Below, piece after piece: positions 47,285 through 55,666 of a stretch of 64,000 nucleotides of DNA (positions within the stretch are counted from its first letter, which is position 1; each line of letters begins with the position of its first letter). The notes beneath the pieces are model-generated. The model saw nothing but the letters and a program-made list of their open reading frames with translations, searched no databases and was not told the origin of the DNA. The stretch is from Rossellomorea sp. SC111 (GTDB lineage: Bacteria > Bacillota > Bacilli > Bacillales > Bacillaceae_B), in NCBI RefSeq assembly GCF_024733565.1, contig NZ_JANIOC010000007.1, forward strand, positions 124,001 through 188,000, given 5' to 3'. The translations under genes were made by a program, and so were the position numbers.

Positions 47285-48808
47285 ATGTCAGAATTCATGA
47301 TCGGTGTCGATATCGGGACCACCAGTACAAAAGCCGTACTATTTAATAAAGAAGGAAAAGCGATCGAGCGTCACGGGATCGAATATCCATTACATACACC
47401 AACGCCCGGGACGGCTGAACAGGATCCTGAAGAGATTTTTCAGGCAGTCCTGAAGTGCGTCAAGGAAGTGGCTTCAAGTACAAATGAAACGATTTCATTT
47501 GTGTCGTTCAGTTCTGCCATGCACAGTTTGATCCTTGTGGATGAAAACGACCAGCCATTGACCCCTTCGATTACATGGGCAGATAACCGAAGTGCTGCAT
47601 GGGCGGAGAAGATCAAGAAAGAAATGAACGGGATGGAGATTTACAGAAGGACCGGTACGCCGATCCATCCGATGTCACCCCTTGTGAAGCTTGCCTGGCT
47701 GAAGGACGAAAAGCCGGAATTGTTCGGAAAAGCGGCAAAGTTCATCTCGATTAAAGAATTCGTTTTCCATCGTTTGTTTGGGAAGTATGTAGTGGATTAT
47801 TCCATTGCTTCTGCTACAGGGATGTTCCATCTGGAAAACCTGGCTTGGGATGAGGAAGCCATGAAAGTGGCCGGAGTCTCGAAGGATCAGCTGTCGACTC
47901 CGGTATCCACAACAGAAAGCCTGGTTGGTTTAAAGTCTGAATACACAGAGATGCTGGGCTTACCTGCCGATACGCCATTTGTTGTCGGCGCAAGCGACGG
48001 GGTTCTATCAAATCTTGGTGTCAATGCCATCGAGCCGGGAGTGGTCGCCGTGACGATCGGAACAAGTGGTGCGATCCGGGCTGTGACGGACCGGCCGGTG
48101 ACCGATCCAAAAGGACGGATCTTCTGCTATGCCTTAACGGATAAGCACTGGGTGATCGGCGGACCCGTGAACAATGGTGGAATGATCTTCAGATGGGTCC
48201 GGGACGAACTTGCTTCCGGTGAAGTGGAAGTGGCGAAACGATTAGGGAAGGATCCCTATGAAGTACTAACGGATATTGCGGCAAAAGTAGAGCCGGGATC
48301 AGAAGGACTCCTGTTCCATCCTTACATGGCCGGGGAACGCGCTCCCCTTTGGAATGCAAAAGCACGCGGTTCTTTCTTCGGCCTCGGGATGCATCATAAA
48401 AAAGAGCATATGATACGTGCCGTCCTTGAAGGAATCGTCATGAACTTGTACAGTGTTTTACTTGCCCTGGAGGAATTGATCGGTACGCCGAAACGGGTCC
48501 AGGCAACCGGTGGATTTGCCCGCTCTGAGCTGTGGCGCCAAATGCTTGCCGATGTATTCGATCAAGAAGTGGAAGTGCCGGAAAGCTTCGAAAGCTCTTG
48601 CCTTGGTGCAGTGGTCCTTGGTATGTACGGCAGCGGCATGATCGACTCACTTGAAGAAGTGAAGGAAATGGTCGGCTCCGTCCATTCCCATCAGCCCGAT
48701 CCGAAAGCTACAGAAGCTTATACTAAGCTCATGCCGATCTTTATTCGTGTACCACGATTGCTGGAAGAAGAATACGAAGCCATCAGTGCTTACCAGGAAA
48801 GAAGCTGA
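47285..48808 (+). CDS. gntK: gluconokinase (FGGY family)
   Basis: This 507-residue FGGY carbohydrate kinase phosphorylates gluconate. IGVDIGTTSTKAVLFN is the first phosphate loop, PSITWADNRSAAWA and GASDGVLSNLGVNA with VTIGTSGAIR are typical of Bacillus GntK, and QATGGFARSELWRQMLADVF closes the ATP site. The ATG follows TTTAGGAGGAACG. The stop codon is within the left arm of its terminator. Normal length for the family. Confidence 0.93.
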   Translation: MSEFMIGVDIGTTSTKAVLFNKEGKAIERHGIEYPLHTPTPGTAEQDPEEIFQAVLKCVKEVASSTNETISFVSFSSAMHSLILVDENDQPLTPSITWADNRSAAWAEKIKKEMNGMEIYRRTGTPIHPMSPLVKLAWLKDEKPELFGKAAKFISIKEFVFHRLFGKYVVDYSIASATGMFHLENLAWDEEAMKVAGVSKDQLSTPVSTTESLVGLKSEYTEMLGLPADTPFVVGASDGVLSNLGVNAIEPGVVAVTIGTSGAIRAVTDRPVTDPKGRIFCYALTDKHWVIGGPVNNGGMIFRWVRDELASGEVEVAKRLGKDPYEVLTDIAAKVEPGSEGLLFHPYMAGERAPLWNAKARGSFFGLGMHHKKEHMIRAVLEGIVMNLYSVLLALEELIGTPKRVQATGGFARSELWRQMLADVFDQEVEVPESFESSCLGAVVLGMYGSGMIDSLEEVKEMVGSVHSHQPDPKATEAYTKLMPIFIRVPRLLEEEYEAISAYQERS

Positions 48809-48832
48809 CTCACCTGAGTCGGCTTTTTTTCG
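48802..48832 (+). terminator. terminator of the gluconate operon
   Basis: AAGCTGACTC pairs with GAGTCGGCTT, followed by more T. The gntK stop (48806-48808) lies in the stem. Confidence 0.9.
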
Positions 48833-48949
48833 AGAGGGGATGGAAGGGAATCACTTAGCCAAAAGATGTCCTTTTCATGTATAATAGAAACGAAAATACC
48901 TTTTATTATCAGAAATTATCCATAGATAAATGAAAGAGAGTGAAACGAT

Positions 48950-49669
48950 ATGGGACGTAAGTGGAATAATATTAAAGAAAAGAAAGCGTCTAAGGATGCC
49001 AATACGAGTCGTATATATGCGAAATTCGGCCGTGAGATTTATGTGGCGGCGAAGCAGGGTGAGCCGGATCCTGAGCTTAACCAAACGTTGAAATTCGTTC
49101 TTGAACGTGCGAAAACGTATAGCGTACCGAAACACATCGTGGATCGCGCCATCGAAAAGGCAAAGGGCGGTTCAGAAGAAAATTATGATGAACTGCGCTA
49201 TGAAGGCTTCGGACCGAATGGATCCATGGTCATCGTGGATGCCTTGACGAACAATGTAAACCGTACAGCATCCGAAGTGCGTGCCGCTTTCGGTAAGAAT
49301 GGCGGGAATATGGGCGTGAGTGGATCTGTAGCGTATATGTTCGATGCGACAGCCGTCATCGGCATCGAAGGAAAATCTGAAGAAGACGTAATGGAAATCC
49401 TGATGGAAGCGGACGTGGACGCACGAGATATCATCGAAGAAGACGATTCTGTGATCGTCTATGCCGAGCCGGATCAATTCCATGCTGTTCAAGAAGCATT
49501 TAAGGGCGCCGGAATCACCGATTTTACAGTGGCAGAGCTTACGATGCTTGCTCAGAATGATGTGGAACTATCTGAAGACGATCAAGCCCAATTTGAGAAA
49601 ATGATTGATGCGATTGAAGATCTGGAAGATGTGCAGCAGGTATATCATAATGTCGATTTAGGTGAATAA
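48950..49669 (+). CDS. yeeI: YebC2-type (YeeI/YeeN) translation factor
   Basis: This 239-residue protein starts [20 protein letters not shown], the signature of the YeeI/YeeN branch of the YebC family rather than the MAGHSKW branch. [29 protein letters not shown] and [16 protein letters not shown] follow. YebC proteins were long annotated as transcriptional regulators. The YebC2 branch has since been linked to relief of ribosome stalling at proline-rich sequences, which is the role I favour. A TATAAT at 48880-48885 is a likely -10 box. It is a single-gene unit ended by a terminator. Confidence 0.9.
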   Translation: MGRKWNNIKEKKASKDANTSRIYAKFGREIYVAAKQGEPDPELNQTLKFVLERAKTYSVPKHIVDRAIEKAKGGSEENYDELRYEGFGPNGSMVIVDALTNNVNRTASEVRAAFGKNGGNMGVSGSVAYMFDATAVIGIEGKSEEDVMEILMEADVDARDIIEEDDSVIVYAEPDQFHAVQEAFKGAGITDFTVAELTMLAQNDVELSEDDQAQFEKMIDAIEDLEDVQQVYHNVDLGE

Positions 49670-49682
49670 TAGAGTGTAGGTG

Positions 49683-49716
49683 AACCCCCGATGCTGGCTG
49701 CATCCGGGGTTTTGAT
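49683..49716 (+). terminator. rho-independent terminator after yeeI
   Basis: AACCCCCGATG (49683-49693) pairs with CATCCGGGGTT (49701-49711), followed by a T-rich stretch. Confidence 0.85.
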
Positions 49717-49747
49717 TATCGTAAATAATGTCAGTTTACCACTTTAT

Positions 49748-49777
49748 TTGTCGAATAGACTGAAAATTCAGCATAAT
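49748..49777 (+). promoter_or_regulatory. promoter with embedded CodY-like box for the ATP-grasp operon
   Basis: TTGTCG (49748-49753), 18 bases and CATAAT (49772-49777) form a plausible promoter. Its spacer holds AATAGACTGAAAATT (49754-49768), matching the CodY consensus at 12 of 15 positions with a perfect right half. Binding there would block RNA polymerase when branched-chain amino acids and GTP are high. Confidence 0.5.
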
Positions 49778-49851
49778 ACTTCATTATCATAAGGGGCTTT
49801 GTTATGCTAAAAGGGAATCTGAATAAATACGTGAAAGAGGGAGAGGAAACT

Positions 49852-51117
49852 ATGGGACTAGATCAACTTGAATTGCAACAGGCAGAACAGAGCGTGAAGG
49901 ATAAAACCAAACCCTATTTAACGGCACTCATCGGGTGGAGCCTGCCGGCAATAGAGGCGTGTACGAAACTGAACAGGCCATTCGTAGTCGTAGGACCGCC
50001 GGATTTCGAAGCATACGCTGAAAAACATGAAATTGCTTTTATAGGCTGGGACTTTGATCGCTTGAACGAAGGTTCAGATCATCTTTATAAACAGCTGAAG
50101 TCACTCGGTGCTGAAGTGGCTGTTCCCTTATATGAAGAATGTGTGGAGTGGGCCGGGGCTTTGAATTCCCGTTTCCGCAACGAACCACGCGTATTCAATC
50201 GTTCTCTATTATTAAGGGATAAGGGGATGATGAAGCGAAAAGCCCAAATTGCGGGAATCAAAGTAGGTGTATTTGAAGAAGCAAGGGATAAAGAGGATGT
50301 ACGACGCTTTCTGAAACGAGTAAATGAAGCCCTATTGAAAGTGGAAGGAGACAAGAACGATCCCATCCATGTTAAGCCCCTTGATAAAGCAGGATTTGTC
50401 GGTCACCGTGCCATCGAGAATCCAGAGGATATCGATGCTCTCACCGAGTCTGAATTCCCTCTGTTGATGGAAAGTCATTTAGACGGGCAGGAGTTTTCAT
50501 GCGAAGCGTTCATTCATAAAGGGAAAATCCAATTTTTAAATATAACGGAGTATGTACGGTTGGGATATTCCAATTTCGTACCGGCATCTCCTACACTTGA
50601 AGAAAAACGTCCGATCATCCGTGAGGCGATTCAACAGCTCATTGATGCATTTGAAATCGAATATGGCGTGATCCATCCTGAATACTTCATCACCTCCGAT
50701 GGGACCCTTCATTTCGGTGAAGTCGCAGCGAGGGTGCCTGGTGGGCATATCTTTGATTTGATTGAACGGGCGTATGGATTTAACGCTTATCAGGCACAGA
50801 TTTTATGCGGTGACCCAAATACAACCGAAGAGGAGCTAAGAGAATTTTTCCCTTCGACAGGTGAGAAAGCGAAAGCTCATGCGGGTTGTCTAATGGTGCA
50901 TCCTCATGTGAATTATGTCGAGAAACTTGAAGTACCTGACGAACTGGAAAACCATCCTTATTTTGAAAAACATGATATGTTCAGTCCTGCCCAGGGAAAA
51001 GTGGCTCAGCGGATAGGGTTCGGGAACCATTACGGGACCATCTTCTTCTATGGGGAAGACAGCGAAGTGATGAGGGATCTTTTAAAGGAATACGAACAAT
51101 TTAACTTTTATATTTAG
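49852..51117 (+). CDS. ATP-grasp ligase of unknown substrate
   Basis: This 421-residue protein has the ATP-grasp layout: a preATP-grasp half with VVGPPDFEAYAEKHEIAFIGWDFDRL, a central subdomain (PIHVKPLDKAGFVGH...LLMESHLDGQEFSCEAFIH) and the metal-binding end IHPEYFITSDGTLHFGEVAARVPGG. The usual EINPR asparagine is replaced in EVAAR, with Glu290 kept. Such enzymes join a carboxylate to an amine or thiol with ATP. I start at ATG 49852 after GAGAGG; an ATG at 49804 with AAGGGG is also possible. It precedes the 654-residue gene by 59 bases, probably in one transcript. The product is not known. Confidence 0.8.
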   Translation: MGLDQLELQQAEQSVKDKTKPYLTALIGWSLPAIEACTKLNRPFVVVGPPDFEAYAEKHEIAFIGWDFDRLNEGSDHLYKQLKSLGAEVAVPLYEECVEWAGALNSRFRNEPRVFNRSLLLRDKGMMKRKAQIAGIKVGVFEEARDKEDVRRFLKRVNEALLKVEGDKNDPIHVKPLDKAGFVGHRAIENPEDIDALTESEFPLLMESHLDGQEFSCEAFIHKGKIQFLNITEYVRLGYSNFVPASPTLEEKRPIIREAIQQLIDAFEIEYGVIHPEYFITSDGTLHFGEVAARVPGGHIFDLIERAYGFNAYQAQILCGDPNTTEEELREFFPSTGEKAKAHAGCLMVHPHVNYVEKLEVPDELENHPYFEKHDMFSPAQGKVAQRIGFGNHYGTIFFYGEDSEVMRDLLKEYEQFNFYI

Positions 51118-51176
51118 ATCGGTCATCTTTGTGTAAACAACTTATCCGATATTCTGATCGATAAAGGAGTTTTGAA

Positions 51177-53141
51177 ATGGCTTTTGAATTAACTTCTAAG
51201 CTGGAAGAACGATTTTTGCTGGCGCTGAATGAATTGGAAAGTGCAGCTTCATTTGCGAAATCAATGTATCAAACGGACGTCTATCAGGAAGCTCAAAGAT
51301 TACTCGATACAGATGAAGGACTCGATATTTTATATCGGAGCGCAAGCCGTTTTGAAAAAGCCGGTGTATTCCAGGACGGTCCATGGGAAAAAGCATCCAA
51401 GCTTCAACCGCCTCTTGTGGCGGGGTCACTGCAGGCGAAAGGTCTGCCCTCGATTATCGAAATCCTGAGTGAACTCAGGATGCTTTCGATTGCAGAAGCC
51501 CAATATGAGCATGCAGACGTCTCGGCTGAAATGGCACAGGATTTTCTCAATGAAGTAATGGTGCTGAACCTGAACCTGCTTTTCCCGGAAGCAACTGAAG
51601 CCGCGCGGATTGAAGGTGGTGAGCAGAGTGAAAGGGCTACGGAGTTGTTTCACTTTCTTTCAGATAAATTGTCTTACCAAGCCCTTACGACTACGCTGAT
51701 CAAAGAGATCGAACGGTTGACGGCACAGCGACCCATTATGGTGAAGCGAACCGTTTCCATGATTGAGACTGCGAAGAAAATGCTTCATTCTGATCTTAGT
51801 GCAGCGGAACGCCTGGTATTGGAGAAATATGTATCTGCCATCGAAGGTCCGTCCCCTTTGAGTAAAAATATTATCCTGCCTGGTGAATATCGCAAGAAGT
51901 TAATGGACGTTTCCCATGAAGAACTGGAGAAGGAGGCCGTTGCGTTCGCCGGGTCCATGCGCGAAACAGGGTTGGTTGCTCCTCAGCACGCCATTCTTCT
52001 GAGATATTTATGCAGGAAGTTGCCTGAGCTTGTACCCACCGCACTTCAGTTAAATGATAAAGGAAAAGCAAACCTGGATGAAAATGCCGAGCTTGTTTTT
52101 CAACTTGTGAAAGTGGCGATCTTCCCGGCCACGAAGCAGTCTGTATACGGGCTTGCTCTCTTGCTTGAACGAGGGGTCCTTTCCTATTCCCCTGTATCAC
52201 CGGGACTCAAACGACTAATTGAACTTGATATCAGGGCAGAAGTGAGGAAGACGCTCCTGAATTCGTGTAAAACGGGAGATGGCATCACCGCAAATTCCGT
52301 GCTCCTTGCAGGTGTGATCAATGTCCTCGGGCAGCCTATCGGGATTGGACAGGGCTTGAACCCAACCTGTCAAACAGCACGGGGAATCAGCCTTTGGGCG
52401 CAGCATGCGCCCGGCTATCTGCTTGAACTGATCCCTAGGGCTGCAAGGGATGGTGACATCGATATCATGTTTGAAGGTACTCCCGTTCATTCCAAGGACT
52501 TGAGCGGAGGATTGGCGCCGGAACTTCATCAGGAACTTGATCCTGTTTCACTGGTTCTCGTCCCGCACCTTGACCGGATTTATAGTGAAATGATGAGGAG
52601 GGTTTCCCTTAGAGGGGAAGATGGACATCGCTGGGTGAATCCCGAGTTTTATGGTGACTGGGTCCAGAAGGGGTTCAGCACGGTGATCGATCCGTTGACC
52701 GGGCTCATATCTGATTATCCTGGTTTTGTAAGGCTGTTTTACGCTACCCATCATCCGGAATACAATGATGACTACGGTTTGATCTATCCGAATCCAGTTG
52801 GGATTTTCATTACCAATGTCCACGGAAAGCTCCTTGGATTCCACGCCGTATCCATTCTCCGTATCACCCGCGATCCAAAGGGGGAGTATCGGATCTATTT
52901 CTACAATCCGAACAATGACGGTTCACAGAATTGGGGACAGGGGATCGAACCTTCCGTCATGGATAACGGGGAATTGGAAGGGGAATGTTCACTTCCTTTC
53001 CATGAGTTTGTTTCCCGGCTCTATGCCTTCCACTACAATCCGTATGAGCAGGGTGATGCATTTGCGGTAGAGAATGATATAGTCGACGAAATCAAGGTCC
53101 TTGCCAGGGATAGCTGGGGAAAGGATTATACATGGGTTTAA
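51177..53141 (+). CDS. 654-residue protein of unknown family with a papain-like Cys-His-Asn pattern
   Basis: I do not recognise this protein. The N-terminal 350 residues are helical and charged with no signal peptide or membrane segment. The C-terminal 270 residues contain Cys398 in GLNPTCQTARGISLWAQ, His556 in LLGFHAVSILRITRDPKG and Asn577 in YFYNPNNDGSQNWG. A nucleophile-position Cys at a helix start, a His in a hydrophobic strand and an Asn/Asp in a following strand is the order of papain-like cysteine enzymes. I infer a peptidase, amidase or acyltransferase domain. The upstream ATP-grasp ligase supports a make-and-process pair. The ATG follows AAAGGAG. One inverted GGGACGGACC copy encodes EGPSP. 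Confidence 0.75.
   Translation: MAFELTSKLEERFLLALNELESAASFAKSMYQTDVYQEAQRLLDTDEGLDILYRSASRFEKAGVFQDGPWEKASKLQPPLVAGSLQAKGLPSIIEILSELRMLSIAEAQYEHADVSAEMAQDFLNEVMVLNLNLLFPEATEAARIEGGEQSERATELFHFLSDKLSYQALTTTLIKEIERLTAQRPIMVKRTVSMIETAKKMLHSDLSAAERLVLEKYVSAIEGPSPLSKNIILPGEYRKKLMDVSHEELEKEAVAFAGSMRETGLVAPQHAILLRYLCRKLPELVPTALQLNDKGKANLDENAELVFQLVKVAIFPATKQSVYGLALLLERGVLSYSPVSPGLKRLIELDIRAEVRKTLLNSCKTGDGITANSVLLAGVINVLGQPIGIGQGLNPTCQTARGISLWAQHAPGYLLELIPRAARDGDIDIMFEGTPVHSKDLSGGLAPELHQELDPVSLVLVPHLDRIYSEMMRRVSLRGEDGHRWVNPEFYGDWVQKGFSTVIDPLTGLISDYPGFVRLFYATHHPEYNDDYGLIYPNPVGIFITNVHGKLLGFHAVSILRITRDPKGEYRIYFYNPNNDGSQNWGQGIEPSVMDNGELEGECSLPFHEFVSRLYAFHYNPYEQGDAFAVENDIVDEIKVLARDSWGKDYTWV
51845..51855 (-). 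repeat. GGGACGGACC motif (inverted) inside the 654-residue gene
   Basis: AGGTCCGTCCC contains the exact 10-mer at 51846-51855, read as Gly-Pro-Ser-Pro as in lpd. Confidence 0.75.
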
Positions 53142-53152
53142 CATGATGAATG

Positions 53153-53186
53153 GCGTTGAGCGACGGTGGTCGCTCAACGCTATTTT
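53153..53186 (+). terminator. terminator after the ATP-grasp operon
   Basis: GCGTTGAGCGAC (53153-53164) pairs exactly with GTCGCTCAACGC (53169-53180) around a 4-base loop, followed by TATTTTG. Confidence 0.88.
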
Positions 53187-53239
53187 GATTGGAATGATTC
53201 TTCTCTCACCAGCCATACTAAATAGTGGAGGTGGTACGA

Positions 53240-53434
53240 ATGGACAGAGATAAGAAATCAGAAAAAAGGCGTATGGATACTCCGTTGAATCCTGAATTCA
53301 ACATGAATGGCAGGCTGCGCAACCCTAGCCAGGTGTATGTTCCGGGAGAGTCCCTGGAAGAACATCATGCGGTGGAAGAGGGGAACGGCGTCATCGCAGA
53401 GAAAGTGATCGGCCAATCGAACGAGAATGGATAG
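53240..53434 (+). CDS. small hydrophilic protein, 64 residues
   Basis: ATG 53240 follows GTGGAGGTGG. The protein is very charged and polar (MDRDKKSEKRRMDTPLNPEF, ESLEEHHAVEEGNGVIAEKV) with no membrane segment. It looks disordered and resembles the small hydrophilic proteins common in spore-formers. No specific family is claimed. Its stop is 12 bases before the next small gene, so the three small genes to 53801 form one operon ended by a strong terminator. Confidence 0.7.
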   Translation: MDRDKKSEKRRMDTPLNPEFNMNGRLRNPSQVYVPGESLEEHHAVEEGNGVIAEKVIGQSNENG

Positions 53435-53446
53435 GAGGTGCCAGCT

Positions 53447-53608
53447 TTGAATATGAAAGAATATCCCGTAGCGGATTTGTCTGAAGATGCCTTGAGTAAA
53501 GTGAAGAGTATGGAAAGTGAACTTTGTCAGCAATCAGCGGATGACATCGTGTTGATTGCTTATAAAAATACGGAAAGAAGCCGGGAAGGAGCGAGAAAAG
53601 ATGGATAA
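53447..53608 (+). CDS. small protein, 53 residues, TTG start
   Basis: TTG 53447 follows GGAGGTG by 6 bases; an ATG at 53453 is the alternative. The sequence NMKEYPVADLSEDALSKVKS is followed by a second helix-like part (MESELCQQSADDIVLIAYKN). It has one cysteine and no membrane segment. The last 8 bases overlap the next gene. No family is recognised, but the ribosome site and position between two other small genes support it. Confidence 0.6.
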   Translation: MNMKEYPVADLSEDALSKVKSMESELCQQSADDIVLIAYKNTERSREGARKDG

Positions 53609-53801
53609 AGGGAACAAGGAAATGCCTGACTTCAAAGAGCTGAATGACCGTATCATAGCGGAGGAACCAAAAGGTCCTTTCTTCGCAATCAAAACGAATC
53701 TGGATACGGCAGGGGTCAGGGACAACCCGTATGCGTCGGAGAAAGCGAGTCCTGAACAAGAGGAAAAGCTACAGCAGTTTTTTGAAGATGAAGAGCTATA
53801 G
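53601..53801 (+). CDS. small acidic protein, 66 residues
   Basis: ATG 53601 has AAGGAG about 9 bases upstream within the previous gene. The protein (MDKGNKEMPDFKELNDRIIA at the start, SPEQEEKLQQFFEDEEL at the end) is acidic and soluble. The motif KTNLDTAGVRDNPYAS is in the middle. The family is not recognised. It is the last gene of the three-gene small-protein operon. Confidence 0.65.
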   Translation: MDKGNKEMPDFKELNDRIIAEEPKGPFFAIKTNLDTAGVRDNPYASEKASPEQEEKLQQFFEDEEL

Positions 53802-53810
53802 AGGTAACCG

Positions 53811-53848
53811 AAAGGCGTTAATCACCAAACATTGATTAACGCCTTTGC
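53811..53848 (+). terminator. terminator after the small-protein operon
   Basis: AAAGGCGTTAATCA (53811-53824) pairs exactly with TGATTAACGCCTTT (53833-53846). Confidence 0.88.
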
Positions 53849-53943
53849 AGGTGGAACCTAGATTATTAGTGGCTACATAAGGATTTTATACGAATATGCC
53901 TTATACTAAAGAGGAATCATTCATAGAGAGAGGGGGAAATCAT

Positions 53944-54597
53944 GTGTCTAGAGTTGCCTTAATCGCAGGTGCTACGGGTCTGGTCGGTTCTCATCTGATT
54001 GAAATACTCCTTAAGAGCCCTGAGTACAACAAGGTGATTTCTTTTGTAAGAAGGGAGAGTGGCATGAAGCATGAAAAACTGGATGAGCGGATCATTTCAT
54101 TTGATGTGATGAAGCTTCTGCCTCATGAGGAAATTGATGATGTGTTTTGCTGTCTCGGAACCACGATCAAGAAAGCCAAGTCGAAACATGCTTTTAAGAA
54201 AGTGGACTACGAGTATCCCATTCAACTTGGGAAGCTCGGGAAAGCACATGGAGCAAAGCAGTATCTGGTGATCTCCTCGATTGGTGCAAATCCGGGATCA
54301 CCGTTCTTTTATAGTAAGGTCAAAGGGAACTTGGAGAAGGAATTGATGGAGCTTCATTTTCCTTCACTCCACATATTCAGGCCATCTCTTCTATTGGGGG
54401 AGAGGCAGGAGTTCCGATTTGGTGAGAAAGCGGGGGAAATCTTCTCAAGAGCCGTCCGCCCTGTCATGATGGGCAGGTTGAAACGATACAGAAGCATTCC
54501 AGGCCAACAGGTTGCTTATGGCATGTATCGGTCAGCGATAGGGACATCCAAACAAGAAGTGATCATACATGAATCCGAGCAGATCCAGGAGCTTTAG
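53944..54597 (+). CDS. NAD(P)-binding TIP30/HTATIP2-like oxidoreductase
   Basis: This 217-residue atypical short-chain dehydrogenase begins VALIAGATGLVGSHLIEILL, the GxxGxxG nucleotide loop. It has VISSIGANPGSPFFYSKVKGNLEKEL with the Tyr-x3-Lys catalytic pair in a YSKVK context. It resembles TIP30-like proteins of unknown substrate. I start at GTG 53944, 7 bases after GAGAGGGGG; an upstream ATG at 53896 adds 16 residues without family similarity. It forms a single-gene unit. Confidence 0.78.
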   Translation: MSRVALIAGATGLVGSHLIEILLKSPEYNKVISFVRRESGMKHEKLDERIISFDVMKLLPHEEIDDVFCCLGTTIKKAKSKHAFKKVDYEYPIQLGKLGKAHGAKQYLVISSIGANPGSPFFYSKVKGNLEKELMELHFPSLHIFRPSLLLGERQEFRFGEKAGEIFSRAVRPVMMGRLKRYRSIPGQQVAYGMYRSAIGTSKQEVIIHESEQIQEL

Positions 54598-54612
54598 GAA
54601 ATAGGGGGAAAT

Positions 54613-54647
54613 GATGAGAGACCCGCATCGGAAGCGGGTCTTTCATC
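54613..54647. terminator. bidirectional terminator between the oxidoreductase and TetR genes
   Basis: GATGAGAGACCCGC pairs with GCGGGTCTTTCATC. The two genes converge here. Confidence 0.85.
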
Positions 54648-54648
54648 G

Positions 54649-55503
54649 TTAAATTTGATAAAAATGCCTCAAAGCATTAATAAGATGCTTCATTGAAGAA
54701 TCTTCAGCTAAATTCACAAGCATTCCTTTAATGACGACGGGACGGGTTTTGTCTTTCTGGATTTCTTCTTTAATGACTTCCAGGGAAATCCGGATATTCT
54801 CTTCCTCTGCCATCTCCAGTGCATCCTGGATCAAATGGACAAGCGTCGACTCATTGATTCTGGTAGAAGACGTGAAGTCCTTCACCAGATCATCCAATTT
54901 TTCAAAAGAAAGAACCGGCTCATCTCCACTCCTTAGCAAACCTTCGACTAAATCGTCCGTCCGTTTTAATATGAAATGGGACAAGTAAGCAAAGTCCAGA
55001 TCGATCTTATCCAGCATGACCAGTTCTAAATAAGAATGGAAAAAACCTTGAATCATCATGGTAATGTCCCAGAAATAGGGCTCTATCTTTTTTCCGTATA
55101 TACCGAATAATCTTCTTCTGTAATAGCGGTGAGTGTTCATCTTCATCTCGCTTAGGAGATCGTGGATTTCATCATTGAACGGCATGGCGTTCTCTCTGAT
55201 CTGCATGATGATGAACTCTTTATGCTTACAAATTTCAATGAGCTGACATTCTAATTGCTTTTGGAATTTCTCATAAGGAGGCAGATCCTCGTTTTCGATC
55301 TCGTTCACTTTATCGGTGATCATCCTAAAATAGTAGTTCATGATCGCGAGCAGAAGAGCTTCCTTTGATTTGAAATACAAATAAAAGGCACCTTTTGATA
55401 TATCACATTCGTTCACGATTTCTTGAACGGAGGTAGCGTTAAAGCCTTTCGTGGCAAACAGCTTAATCGATGTTTCAATGATTAATTTTTCTTTTTCTTT
55501 CAT
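54649..55503 (-). CDS. TetR-family repressor of the RND efflux gene (YerO-like)
   Basis: This 284-residue regulator has the TetR helix-turn-helix at about 10-55 (ETSIKLFATKGFNATSVQEI, DISKGAFYLYFKSKEALLLA) and a long ligand-binding domain. It is divergent from a SwrC-type efflux gene, and the region between them carries three TGACY-N4-GGTCA operators, so I infer that it represses both. In B. subtilis the comparable regulator is YerO. The ATG follows GGAGAGGAAAG. Confidence 0.87.
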   Translation of the reverse strand: MKEKEKLIIETSIKLFATKGFNATSVQEIVNECDISKGAFYLYFKSKEALLLAIMNYYFRMITDKVNEIENEDLPPYEKFQKQLECQLIEICKHKEFIIMQIRENAMPFNDEIHDLLSEMKMNTHRYYRRRLFGIYGKKIEPYFWDITMMIQGFFHSYLELVMLDKIDLDFAYLSHFILKRTDDLVEGLLRSGDEPVLSFEKLDDLVKDFTSSTRINESTLVHLIQDALEMAEEENIRISLEVIKEEIQKDKTRPVVIKGMLVNLAEDSSMKHLINALRHFYQI

Positions 55504-55539
55504 ACTTTCCTCTCCTTGATAAACTCCTTACGTATATTA

Positions 55540-55639
55540 TGACCGATTGGTCACAAAAAATAAACCTTTTCTTTCATAAGCATATTGACTTATGACTAAT
55601 CGGTCAGTTATATTAGATATTGTTATGACTAGTCGGTCA
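55540..55639. promoter_or_regulatory. three TetR operators and the swrC promoter
   Basis: TGACCGATTGGTCA (55540-55553), TGACTAATCGGTCA (55593-55606) and TGACTAGTCGGTCA (55626-55639) share TGACY-N4-GGTCA. Spacings of 53 and 33 bases keep them near the same helix face. The swrC promoter TTGACT (55585-55590), 17 bases, TTATAT (55608-55613) has the middle operator in its spacer. Confidence 0.85.
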
Positions 55640-55666
55640 GAAATAGAGAGAAGGGATGAATACGAC

